This document shows positions 25,537 through 33,598 of a stretch of 42,054 bases of DNA, one piece after another. Made by a program: the position numbers and the translations under genes. Source of the stretch: Actinokineospora enzanensis DSM 44649 (lineage in GTDB: Bacteria > Actinomycetota > Actinomycetes > Mycobacteriales > Pseudonocardiaceae). Each line of letters starts with the position of its first letter. Position 1 is the first letter of the stretch. Location of the stretch: contig NZ_KB894449.1 in the NCBI RefSeq assembly GCF_000374445.1, positions 1 through 42,054 of the forward strand. Direction: 5' to 3'. The notes under the pieces were generated by a model. It saw only the letters and a program-made list of their open reading frames with translations, was not told where the DNA came from and ran no database searches.

Positions 25537-25916
25537 GTCCCCATCCCCCTGGCACCATGGTCACGAACAATCCGCGCACCCCGGCCGAAGGTCACCATAC
25601 ACGTGATCATGCGACCACGCCAAGACATAGCGTGACCGGGGCAGGCGGGGCGACATGGGCCCGCAAAGGCGGACCGGCGGCCGATGCGCCGAACGACCGG
25701 GTGCTTCACCCGATTGGCAGACGCTTGGCAGGAGTTTGCCAACGTCGGTCGGACCGGGACGCGGTCGGGCATTCTTGGATAAGCTTCGGACATCGAATTC
25801 GATGTTAACGGAGAGTCACTGGGGGATGGACCGCGAGTTACCGCATCGGCCTGCCTTGAATTGTTCCCGCATTTGCCGAGTGGACCGGTCCGTCAAACTC
25901 TCGAAAGGGGACCACG
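25537..25916. promoter_or_regulatory. Regulatory region of the RiPP cluster
   Basis: This 380-base stretch lacks a supported gene. It separates the LuxR gene from the secreted-protein gene and must hold both promoters. At 25790-25805 is a perfect 16-bp palindrome ACATCGAATTCGATGT, just after a GGATAAGCT -10-like element. A CACGTG hexamer lies near 25598, in the probable LuxR promoter. The 25650-25770 part is GC-rich with no visible feature. Confidence 0.5.
25790..25805. promoter_or_regulatory. Perfect 16-bp palindromic operator
   Basis: ACATCGAATTCGATGT is fully self-complementary and AT-rich amid GC-rich DNA. It lies about 112 bases before the start of the secreted-protein gene. LuxR-type dimers bind 16-20 bp palindromes, so the orphan regulator next door is the leading candidate; other regulators are possible. 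Confidence 0.55.
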
Positions 25917-26177
25917 ATGAGTTCGACGTCCACCCCGAAACAACGCGGCGGCTGGCGCGCCGCCATGTTCGCCCTGCTCGGCGCAAGTATCCTCACCGTG
26001 AGCGCGCCCGCTGTCGCCGCTGGTCAAACGCCCAGCACCACCGACGCCCACTGCCCGGCGGACGCCCCTGTCGGCGGGCGCTATCTGCACTCGTACCTGA
26101 GCGCGGGTCATTATTTCGACGTATATCTGGTGCCGTTCCACGACGGCTGGAAGCAGACCGAGATCACCTGCGGCTAG
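25917..26177 (+). CDS. Small secreted protein at the head of the RiPP cluster
   Basis: An 86-residue protein with an N-terminal signal peptide: basic start (PKQRGGWR), hydrophobic core (AAMFALLGASILTVSAPAV), and probable cleavage at VAA-GQ. The mature part of about 50 residues has two Cys, one near its start (DAHCPADAP) and one at its end (EITCG), likely a disulfide, and is aromatic-rich (YLHSYLSAGHYFDVYLVPF). GGGGACC precedes the ATG. A hairpin 80 bases after the stop separates it from the precursor gene. I do not recognise a family. Position suggests an accessory role such as immunity, but a plain secreted protein is possible. Confidence 0.75.
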   Translation: MSSTSTPKQRGGWRAAMFALLGASILTVSAPAVAAGQTPSTTDAHCPADAPVGGRYLHSYLSAGHYFDVYLVPFHDGWKQTEITCG

Positions 26178-26257
26178 CAGCACTGCCGCCCATGCTTTCA
26201 CGCCGGGTTCTCCGCTAGGCCGACACGTCAAGAACTCGCGCCGAAGTTGTCCGACAA

Positions 26258-26285
26258 CCGCCGGATTCATTGCGACATCCGGCGG
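26258..26285 (+). terminator. Hairpin after the secreted-protein gene
   Basis: A perfect 9-bp stem CCGCCGGAT with ATCCGGCGG and a 10-base loop, 80 bases after the stop. No T tract. It would separate the secreted protein's transcript from that of the precursor peptide. Confidence 0.6.
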
Positions 26286-26417
26286 GGCCGCGCCCTGCGC
26301 GGAATACCGTCGACAGGCGCGAAATTCCGACAACAGCGAATGGGGGACAGTATCGGAGTACCGAACTTACTTTCTATGACCACGGTACGAACAATCGCAC
26401 TTCAATAGGAGACTGAT
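26286..26417 (+). promoter_or_regulatory. Promoter region of the RiPP operon
   Basis: The last 130 bases before the precursor become AT-rich (26345-26410). A TATGAC hexamer near 26375 may be the -10 element, flanked by GTACCG and CGGTAC that form a loose dyad around it. The ribosome binding site AGGAG lies about 8 bases before ATG 26418. The assignments are by eye. Confidence 0.45.
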
Positions 26418-26621
26418 ATGACGCAGATGATCGCGGGTCCCGGTTTCGATCTGGACCTGACCGTGGACGAGGAAATCTTCTCGGCCCCCGGCGGCGGTAG
26501 CCAGGCGACGGCCAGTACGGCGGACAACCCGGACGGGACCTTCACCTTCACCACGACCTGCTGGGGCACCTGTGCCGTGACCTGCGGCGACTGCCACACG
26601 CTGGAGTGCTGCACGCACTAG
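26418..26621 (+). CDS. lanA: FxLD-family lanthipeptide precursor
   Basis: A 67-residue precursor peptide. The leader has the FxLD motif (Phe10-Asp11-Leu12-Asp13, then LTVDEEI), the docking sequence for LanB dehydratases in class I lanthipeptides. After a GGG run (residues 25-27) and a short linker comes a core rich in Thr and Cys: six Cys at 48, 52, 56, 59, 64 and 65, nine Thr from residue 41 on, and no Ser after residue 33. Ring formation would thus give only methyllanthionines. The cleavage site is unknown: Gly-rich 25-27 and the Asp-Gly at 39-40 are candidates. AGGAG precedes the ATG. An attenuator hairpin follows and may keep precursor levels above those of the enzymes. Confidence 0.9.
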   Translation: MTQMIAGPGFDLDLTVDEEIFSAPGGGSQATASTADNPDGTFTFTTTCWGTCAVTCGDCHTLECCTH

Positions 26622-26626
26622 CCGGG

Positions 26627-26665
26627 ACGCAGAGCGAGTGGTCTGCCGCCACTTGCTCTGCGTTT
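26627..26665 (+). terminator. Attenuator/terminator hairpin after the precursor gene
   Basis: A 15-bp stem (26627-26641 with 26649-26663, one G-T pair) and a 7-base loop, followed by a short TTT. It starts 5 bases after the precursor stop. The exporter gene downstream has no clear promoter of its own, so partial read-through is likely. Confidence 0.8.
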
Positions 26666-26717
26666 CCCCCTGCCGCGGCCGCACGGCGGGGTTCCGATGC
26701 CGAGGGGAAAGCATCCG

Positions 26718-28547
26718 ATGACCGCAGGCTCTCCGACGAAGAACCCGTCGTTCCTGGCGACCGTACGGGAGGCTTTCCAGCTCAGCAGACAGGCAGGCCG
26801 CGGGCTGTTCGCGCTCTGCATCGCCATCCCGGTCGTGGAGGGGCTTCTCGCGATCACCCAGCTCGTCGTGCTGCGCTCCGGCTCGACCGCCTTCTTCTCG
26901 GGCGGCTCGCCCGGCGAGACGCTGCGGCAGATCACGCCGTGGCTGGTGGCCGCGGTCGCGGTCATGGTGATCTCGGTGGTGGCCGACAACGCGCGCAACG
27001 TGGTGCGGGAGCTGCTAACCGAACACGTGAAGCGGTTCAGCGCGAGCCGCATGCACACCGCCATCGCCGGGCTGGACCTCATCGACTTCGACGAACCGGA
27101 GATGCACAACCGCATCGCCAGGTCGGAGGCCACCGCCGACTATCGACCGGTCCAGGTCGTGCGGTCGGTGACCACGATGATCACGTCGGCGGTCCGGGTC
27201 ATCGCGCTGGCCGGGTTCCTGCTGGTCCTTCAGCCGCTGCTGGTGCTCGCGGTGCTCGCCGCGACGGCGCCGGTCATGGCGATCTCGGCGCGGCTGGCCA
27301 AGCACCGGTTCACCTTCTTCAACAGCGTGACCCCGCTGGAACGCAAGCGCCGCTACGTCGGCTGGCTGCTCACCGCCCGGGACTCGGCCGCCGAGGTCCG
27401 CTCGTTCGGGCTGACTCGGTTCCTCTCCGAACGCCACTCCCGACTGTCCCTCGCCCGCCTGGCCGAACTGCGGAAGCTGGCCCGCAAGCAGTGGCGGAAC
27501 ATGATGGTCGGGCAACTGACCTTCGCCCTGATCATCAGCCTGTCCGTGCTGGTGCTCGTCTGGTTCTACGGGCGCGGCCTAGTCGACAACGCCACGTTGC
27601 TGGTCGCGCTGCTCGGTCTGATCCAGCTCGCGGGAGCGCTCGGCTCACTGGGCTCACCGCTCGGCGAGCTGTCCGAAGCGAGCCTGTTCCTGGCCGACCA
27701 GCGGGCCTTCTACCAGCACATCGAGCGGAACAAGAGCGCGCACGAGATCGGCGACGTCCCCGGCCCGATGCGAGAGCTGCGGGTCCGGAACCTCTCGTTC
27801 GGCTACCCGTCCTCGAACGAGCCCGTGCTCAAGGACGTGGACCTGGTGCTCAAGGCGGGCCAGGTGGTCGCGCTGGTCGGGCCCAACGGTTCCGGCAAGA
27901 CCACGCTGGCCAAGGTTCTCGCCTTCCTCTACCGGCCGTCCGAGGGCTCGGTCACCTGGAACGGCGTGGACACCGCGAAGCTGAGCCAGGACGAGCTGCG
28001 CGACCGGGTCGCCACGGTCTTCCAGGACCACCTGACCTATAGCTTCACCGTGGCCGAGAACGTGGCGGTCGGCGATGTCGACGCGCCGGAGGACCGCGAC
28101 GCGATCCGCCGCGCGCTCGACGACTCGGGGGCGGTGACCGCGGTCGACCGGCTGAAGGACGGTCTGGACACCCAGCTCGGACCGGAGTTCGACGGCGGCA
28201 CGTCGTTCTCCGGCGGCGAGGCGCAGCGGCTGGCCGTCGCGCGGGCCTTCTACCGCGACGGCCGCGAACTGATGATCCTCGACGAACCCACGTCCGCGCT
28301 CGACGCGACCGCCGACTTCGAGTTGCTGGCCTCCCTGCGTCGCCTGCTCGACGGCCGGACCGCGGTGGTCATCTCGCACCGGTTCTCCAATGTCCGGGAC
28401 GCCGACCTGATCCTGGTGCTCGACCGCGGCCGGATCATCGAACGCGGCACGCACGACAGCCTGATGACCGAGGGCGGTCTCTACTCGACCATGTACACGC
28501 TCCAGGCCAGCGCGTACACCGAACCCTCATTGGACGGGACGCGGTAG
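26718..28547 (+). CDS. ABC exporter, fused membrane and ATPase domains (LanT-type)
   Basis: A 609-residue half-transporter that should dimerise. The membrane domain (residues about 15-330) has six helices, e.g. LVAAVAVMVISVV and ALAGFLLVLQPLLVLAVLA. The ATPase domain follows: Walker A GPNGSGKT (about residue 390), Q-loop ATVFQDHLTYSF, signature FSGGEAQRLAVARA, Walker B ELMILDEPTSALD, switch His in VISHRFSN. No C39 peptidase domain is attached, so it exports but does not cut the peptide. ATG 26718 is chosen because GAGGGGAAAG lies before it. It is in line with the precursor and the modifying enzymes. Confidence 0.94.
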   Translation: MTAGSPTKNPSFLATVREAFQLSRQAGRGLFALCIAIPVVEGLLAITQLVVLRSGSTAFFSGGSPGETLRQITPWLVAAVAVMVISVVADNARNVVRELLTEHVKRFSASRMHTAIAGLDLIDFDEPEMHNRIARSEATADYRPVQVVRSVTTMITSAVRVIALAGFLLVLQPLLVLAVLAATAPVMAISARLAKHRFTFFNSVTPLERKRRYVGWLLTARDSAAEVRSFGLTRFLSERHSRLSLARLAELRKLARKQWRNMMVGQLTFALIISLSVLVLVWFYGRGLVDNATLLVALLGLIQLAGALGSLGSPLGELSEASLFLADQRAFYQHIERNKSAHEIGDVPGPMRELRVRNLSFGYPSSNEPVLKDVDLVLKAGQVVALVGPNGSGKTTLAKVLAFLYRPSEGSVTWNGVDTAKLSQDELRDRVATVFQDHLTYSFTVAENVAVGDVDAPEDRDAIRRALDDSGAVTAVDRLKDGLDTQLGPEFDGGTSFSGGEAQRLAVARAFYRDGRELMILDEPTSALDATADFELLASLRRLLDGRTAVVISHRFSNVRDADLILVLDRGRIIERGTHDSLMTEGGLYSTMYTLQASAYTEPSLDGTR

Positions 28548-28551
28548 GACC

Positions 28552-29445
28552 ATGCCTGCGGACGAGCACACGCCCGGGGTGTCCCTCGGGCTCATCGAGT
28601 ATCTGGACCTCACCGGCACGTCGGATGTGGCGACCAGGCAACGCGTCGCGCTCGACTCGGCCCGGCTGGCGGACGACCTCGGATACCACCGGCTGTGGAT
28701 CCCGGAGCACCACGGCCTGCTCAGCCCCAGCACCAATGCGCTGACCATGGCGAGCGTCGTGGGCAGTCACACCAGGCACATCCGGGTCGGCACCGCGGTG
28801 GTGCTGCTGCGGATCCGGGATCCGCACCTGACCGCGGAGGAGGTCGCCACGGCGGCGTCGTTCTGCGGGAGCAGGCTCGACATCGGGATCGGGCGCGGCG
28901 ACTTCGGCGGGCCCGGCGCGGAGCTGCTCGACGGCCTCCGCAAGGGCGACGCCGCGCTGACGGACGCGATGGACCGGCTGTTCGAGGTGCTGGACAACGG
29001 GTGCGAGTGGATCCCCCGGCTGGGCATCCCGGCGGAACGCTGGCTGCACGGCACCGGAACCGGGTCGTCGGAACTGGCCGCCGAGCGCGGCCTCAGCTAC
29101 TGCCACGCCCTGTTCCTGAACCCCGACATCGACACCTGCCTTGATGCCCTGCGGCGGTACCGGTCCGGGCCACGTGCGACCGGTCGGACCGCGATCGCCG
29201 TGGCGGTCGTGGCGAACGACGACACCGCGGTGGCGGCTGCCGACGCCTGCCGTCCGCCGTTCGCGGTCAACTGCGCGGGTTCGGTGCGGGAATGCGCCCG
29301 GATGATCCGACGGCTGGTCGACCTGACCGGTGTCGACGACGTGCTGGTGACCGAGATGTCCGCGCACCCGCCGGACCACTTCCGGGCCATCGAGGCGATC
29401 CGCCACGCGGTCGATCCCGAACACGCGAGAGGAACGGTGCGATGA
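28552..29445 (+). CDS. LLM-class (F420-type) oxidoreductase of the RiPP cluster
   Basis: A 297-residue luciferase-like protein: GLIEYLDLTGTSD at the N-terminus, YHRLWIPEHHG near residue 45 (family His pair), the IRVGTAVVLLRIRDP strand, and GSRLDIGIGRGDFGGPGAELLDGL. Relatives in lanthipeptide clusters (LanJC type) use reduced F420 to turn dehydroalanine or dehydrobutyrine into D-alanine or D-aminobutyrate. Since the core here has Thr and no Ser, the substrate would be dehydrobutyrine. It begins 5 bases after the exporter stop and overlaps lanB by ATGA. Azole or thioamide chemistry is an alternative role. Confidence 0.87.
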   Translation: MPADEHTPGVSLGLIEYLDLTGTSDVATRQRVALDSARLADDLGYHRLWIPEHHGLLSPSTNALTMASVVGSHTRHIRVGTAVVLLRIRDPHLTAEEVATAASFCGSRLDIGIGRGDFGGPGAELLDGLRKGDAALTDAMDRLFEVLDNGCEWIPRLGIPAERWLHGTGTGSSELAAERGLSYCHALFLNPDIDTCLDALRRYRSGPRATGRTAIAVAVVANDDTAVAAADACRPPFAVNCAGSVRECARMIRRLVDLTGVDDVLVTEMSAHPPDHFRAIEAIRHAVDPEHARGTVR

Positions 29446-32390
29446 GCGACCAGTTACCCGACCGTCGGACCGGTCGCTTCGGCCTGGTCCGCGCGGCGCT
29501 GCTGAGCATCGACGACATCCAGTCGCTGCCGGTGGACGACCCGGTGGTCTCGACCGCGGTGACCCTCGCCGCCGGGGCGCGGGTGGTGGCCGACAGCGCG
29601 CACAAGGAACGCGCGCGGCTCACCGTGCAGCGGTACCTCCACCGGATGGGCGGACGGGCGACGCCGTACGGGATCTTCGCAGGCACCGCCACCGCCGAGG
29701 TGGCCGCCGACCGGCGGCTCGTCCTCGACGAACGCCACCACCACCGGGTACGGGTCCGGGTCGACACGGGTGTGCTGGAAAAGCTGGTGCGCGCCGCGCT
29801 CGACGAGGCGAACGCGAGCGCGTGGCCGCTGCGCCTCAACCCGACGGTATCGGCATCGGAGTCGCGGCTGCGGTTCGCCAAACCCGGTGACTCCAGTGCC
29901 GACGTGGTGACCATGCGCCGCACGTCCGCGATCACCGCGGTGCACGACCTGCTCGCCGACGGCGGCACGCGGTACGGGCGGGACCTGATCGACATGTTGA
30001 CCGGGCTGGCTCCGGGCACGTCACCGGAGGCGTTGGCGGCCTTCCTGGAGTCCCTGGTGCGCTCCGGGCTGCTGCTCGCCGCCCTGGACCTGATCCAACC
30101 CGGGGTCGAGCCGGACGACCTCGCCCGCGACCTGCTCGACGGCATCGGCGACAGTGAGCGAGCGGCGGCGCTCAAGGCGCTGCAAGCCGAGACCTGCGGT
30201 GTGCACGCGTTGGACGCCGACCTGCTGCCGAGGCTGAACCGGGCCTGGGCGGCCGCCGCCGAGCGTGCGTCCGAACTGGACGACGTGCCCGACCACCACC
30301 GCTTCCACGTGGATCTCGAACTGAGCGTCGACCGGCCCATGATCGACAGTGCCACCATCGACGATCTGGCCGGGGCGGTCGCCGTGATGGAGCGGCTGAT
30401 CCCGCCGTTCGACCCGCTCAAGGACTTCCGGGCCGCGTTCCAGGCCCGCTACGAGGACGCGGAAGTACCCCTGCTGGCGGCACTGGACCTGGAAACCGGG
30501 CTGCTGGCGCCGAACGAGCGCGCGGTGTCGAGCGCCGCGACCTCGTCCGGCATCCGATCCGGGACCGGGCCGGGCGCGGGCGACCGGGTGGAGGTCGCGT
30601 CCGTACTGCTCCAGGCGCTGGACAAGTGGCAGCGGGACGGCGGTTCGATCGACCTCGCCGAGCTGCGGCCGCCCCGCGCCCAGGCGAGGCGGGTACCGGT
30701 CCACGCCGTTCTCGCCGCGCTGGTGGACGGGAATCCGGACGGCTATCGGAGCGTCCTGCTGGTGGGCCACCGGCGGACGTCGATCGCGCTCTTCGCCCGG
30801 TTCGCGGCAGGCAGCGAGGAGCTGACCGCGCGGCTACGCGGCATGGTGGCCGCGGAATCCGCCGAACCCGAGGGTGACGGACCACCGCCGATCAAGGCCG
30901 AACTCGTGCACAACATCGGCGACCGCATCGGCAACGTGCTGCTGCGCCCGCTGCTGTTCGACGACGTGATCGCGCTCAGTGGCGGAGCAGGCGGGACGCT
31001 GTCGCTGGACCGGCTGCGCATCTCGCTCGCCGGTGACGAGCTCCGACTCCGGGACGCGGTCACCGGACGGGACGTGCACATCGAGCTCGGCACCGCGCAC
31101 AACGTGATGTCCATCGGCGTCGACCCGATCTACACGTTCCTCGGCCAGCTCCGGGGATCGGACGGTCTCGCCTGGTCCTGGGGTCCGCTGCGGGTCCTGC
31201 CGCACCTGCCGCGGGTGGTGCACGGATCCGTGATCGTCTACCCGGAACGCTGGCAGCTCGACCGCGCCGCGATGGAACGGCTCCGTTCGGCGGACGACCA
31301 AGCCGCGGCACTGCGCGCGGAGCTCGACGGACTCGGATCACGCCGGTGGGTCGCGATCGGCGTGGGCGACCGTCTGCTGCCGGTCGACACGTCCTCCGGC
31401 GAACGCACCAGGGCCATGCTCACCAGGGTCCTGTCCGGCGACAGCCTGGAGGTGACCGAGCTGCCCCAGGCCGAGTGGCCCGCGGCGACCGGCCCCACCG
31501 GCGGCCATGTCGCGGAGGCGGTCGTCTCCCTCGCCCCCGGGCCGCGTGCCCGGACGAGGCAGGCGCCGCCGTCGTTCGATCCTGACCTCGCGTCGAAGTG
31601 GGTGTACGCCAAGTACTTCACCGGCCCGGCCGCGGGCGACGCGGTGATCGGTCGTGTGCATCGACTGGCCGAGTCCCTGCGCGCCGACGAGACGGCCACC
31701 GGGTGGTTCTTCCTGCGGTACGCCGAGGATGGCACCCACATCCGGGCCCGCATCCGTCCCGCGCCAGGCCATCGCGGACGGGTCGCGGCGGCCATGGACC
31801 GGCTTGGCGACGAGTTGCGGCGGGAGGGCCTGGTAGCCCGGTTCGCCATGGACACCTACGTGCCCGAACTGGCCCGTTACGGCGGTGCGCTGATCCACCC
31901 ATTCGCCGAGGAGCTGTTCGTGGCGGACAGCGACCAGGTCGCGCGGTTCGTCCACTCCAGCCCATCCGAGGAAGACCGGCTGGTGCAGGCCGTCGCCGAC
32001 ATCCTGCACTGGACTGATGTGCTCGTGCCCGAGCCCGCCGAGCGACTCCGGTTGGTCCAGCTCTGCGGGCGTGGCATGGGCTTCGAGTTCACGAAGACCG
32101 GCAATGCGCGCGGGAAGTTCTATCGGAAGTGCAGGCAGCACCTGGACGAGCACCTGGCGTCCGCGATACCCGATGAAACAGTCACCCACCGACTCCGCGA
32201 ACTGGGTTCGGCTGTCCAGGGCCAGGCCGACGCGGCATTCCCGGTCTTCGCGTCCGCGCTGCACCTGCACTGCAACCGGTTGTTCACCGTCGATGGCAGG
32301 CGCATGGAGTTCCTGGCGCACGACCTGGCCTGCCGCAAGATCCAGGAGCGACTGGCGAAAGCCCGAGCAGCGCACACCCCGGGGGAATGA
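29442..32390 (+). CDS. lanB: Class I lanthipeptide dehydratase LanB, full length
   Basis: A 982-residue LanB. In the family, glutamyl-tRNA glutamylates Ser/Thr of the precursor and a second domain eliminates glutamate to give dehydroamino acids. The glutamylation domain (residues about 10-700) has the hallmark GRATPYGIFAGTATAEV (residues 71-87) and LPHLPRVVHGSVIVYPERW (about 586-604). The C-terminal SpaB_C elimination domain (about 715-975) has FFLRYAEDGTHIRARI and TYVPELARYGGA, its conserved Arg/His motifs. The N-terminal domain normally holds the leader-binding RRE fold. ATG 29442 overlaps the LLM stop; codon 5 is TTA. The stop overlaps lanC by ATGA. Confidence 0.95.
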   Translation: MSDQLPDRRTGRFGLVRAALLSIDDIQSLPVDDPVVSTAVTLAAGARVVADSAHKERARLTVQRYLHRMGGRATPYGIFAGTATAEVAADRRLVLDERHHHRVRVRVDTGVLEKLVRAALDEANASAWPLRLNPTVSASESRLRFAKPGDSSADVVTMRRTSAITAVHDLLADGGTRYGRDLIDMLTGLAPGTSPEALAAFLESLVRSGLLLAALDLIQPGVEPDDLARDLLDGIGDSERAAALKALQAETCGVHALDADLLPRLNRAWAAAAERASELDDVPDHHRFHVDLELSVDRPMIDSATIDDLAGAVAVMERLIPPFDPLKDFRAAFQARYEDAEVPLLAALDLETGLLAPNERAVSSAATSSGIRSGTGPGAGDRVEVASVLLQALDKWQRDGGSIDLAELRPPRAQARRVPVHAVLAALVDGNPDGYRSVLLVGHRRTSIALFARFAAGSEELTARLRGMVAAESAEPEGDGPPPIKAELVHNIGDRIGNVLLRPLLFDDVIALSGGAGGTLSLDRLRISLAGDELRLRDAVTGRDVHIELGTAHNVMSIGVDPIYTFLGQLRGSDGLAWSWGPLRVLPHLPRVVHGSVIVYPERWQLDRAAMERLRSADDQAAALRAELDGLGSRRWVAIGVGDRLLPVDTSSGERTRAMLTRVLSGDSLEVTELPQAEWPAATGPTGGHVAEAVVSLAPGPRARTRQAPPSFDPDLASKWVYAKYFTGPAAGDAVIGRVHRLAESLRADETATGWFFLRYAEDGTHIRARIRPAPGHRGRVAAAMDRLGDELRREGLVARFAMDTYVPELARYGGALIHPFAEELFVADSDQVARFVHSSPSEEDRLVQAVADILHWTDVLVPEPAERLRLVQLCGRGMGFEFTKTGNARGKFYRKCRQHLDEHLASAIPDETVTHRLRELGSAVQGQADAAFPVFASALHLHCNRLFTVDGRRMEFLAHDLACRKIQERLAKARAAHTPGE

Positions 32391-33598
32391 TCATATTGCG
32401 GACCGACACCAACACCGGCGAGACCACGAACGGCACCATCATCGACCTGGCCCGGCAGATCTACCAGGACGCCCGCGAGGTGATCACCGAGCAGGGGAAC
32501 CTGACGCTGCACCTCGACCTCGCCATGGCCTCGCTGGAGTTCCAGCGCGCCCTCGGCGAGGACTTCCGGCCGGGCGAGTCGATGGCCAAGGCGATGACCC
32601 TGTTCCGCGCGGGTCGCGACCACGAACCGTGGCTCTACGGCGGCGTCGCCCATGTCGGCTGGCTGGCCATCCAGCTCGCGAACGAGTCGGGCGCGGACAT
32701 CAGCGGCCTGCACCGGATCGACGACATGATCATGAGCTGGATCCTGGAGTTCCCCGACGACCGCGATGTCGACCTGCCGTTCGGACTGCTCGGCCTGGGC
32801 GTCTACGCGCTGTCCCACCCGGTCGCGCGAGTGCGGGCCGACCTGACCGACGCGATCCTGACCGTGATCGAACGGCGGGTGGAGCACGACAACGGTGTCT
32901 TCCTCCGGCTCGCGCCGTGGGAGGCCCGGATCCGGGTCACCCCGCACCTGGTCGGGCAGCGGGATCTCGGTGTGGCGCACGGCAATGCGGGCTTGGTCAG
33001 CTATCTGGCCTCGGCCGCGATGAGCGGGCTGCCCAGTCAGGACCGGGCGGCCGCGCTGCTGACGGAGTCGCTGCGGTGGCTCACGCGGCAACGCTGCGAT
33101 CTGGAAGGCACGATATTCCCACAAACCGTGGAGTCCCGGTACGCGACCGCCCGCAGTGCCTGGTGCTACGGCGATCCCGGCGTCGCACTGGCACTGACCG
33201 TGGCAGCCGAGGCGAGCGGGAACGACCAGGTGCGTGCGCTCGCCGCCGAGACCGCGGCCGCGGCGATCGCCCGCCCCGCCGAACTGACCCGCGTGCACGA
33301 TGCCTGCCTGTGCCACGGTGCCGCCGGACTCGTGTGGTTCGGCCATCGCACGGCCCTCGACCACGGCCATGATACGGACGCCTACGTGACCGACTGGGTG
33401 GCGGACATCGCCCGCAGGCGGGCGGCGGGACCGTTGATCTACACCTCGGTCGTCGGCCGCCGCCGGGACCACACCTTCCTGGAAGGGGATCTCGGCACGG
33501 CGCTGGTGCTGTTGTACCGCGCGACCGGCGTCGAGCCACTCTGGCAGGAGCGGTTGCTCGGTGTGGCAGTCCGCCCCGATCGCGGGGGGCGATCATGA
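32387..33598 (+). CDS. lanC: Lanthionine synthetase (cyclase) LanC
   Basis: A 403-residue LanC-like cyclase that adds Cys thiols to dehydroamino acids to close (methyl)lanthionine rings. Zinc-site motifs are in order: DLGVAHGNAGLVSYLA (about residue 192-207), WCYGDPGVA (Cys about 260), and DACLCHGAAGL (Cys-His about 308-309). These supply the Cys-Cys-His zinc ligands, so it should be active. ATG 32387 overlaps the LanB stop, and the stop overlaps the next gene as ATGA. No adjacent protease or kinase domain. Confidence 0.95.
   Translation: MIILRTDTNTGETTNGTIIDLARQIYQDAREVITEQGNLTLHLDLAMASLEFQRALGEDFRPGESMAKAMTLFRAGRDHEPWLYGGVAHVGWLAIQLANESGADISGLHRIDDMIMSWILEFPDDRDVDLPFGLLGLGVYALSHPVARVRADLTDAILTVIERRVEHDNGVFLRLAPWEARIRVTPHLVGQRDLGVAHGNAGLVSYLASAAMSGLPSQDRAAALLTESLRWLTRQRCDLEGTIFPQTVESRYATARSAWCYGDPGVALALTVAAEASGNDQVRALAAETAAAAIARPAELTRVHDACLCHGAAGLVWFGHRTALDHGHDTDAYVTDWVADIARRRAAGPLIYTSVVGRRRDHTFLEGDLGTALVLLYRATGVEPLWQERLLGVAVRPDRGGRS

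Noticed and set aside
25655..26218. A 187-residue frame upstream of and across the secreted-protein gene
   Set aside because: No ribosome binding site, low-complexity Arg-rich composition, and it overlaps the better supported signal-peptide gene.
26178..26417. Second precursor peptide between the secreted protein and lanA
   Set aside because: No short frame with a ribosome binding site and a leader or Cys/Thr/Ser-rich core on either strand.
26606..28042. A 478-residue plus-strand frame overlapping the exporter
   Set aside because: Out-of-frame reading of the ABC exporter gene, which has all its motifs in the other frame.
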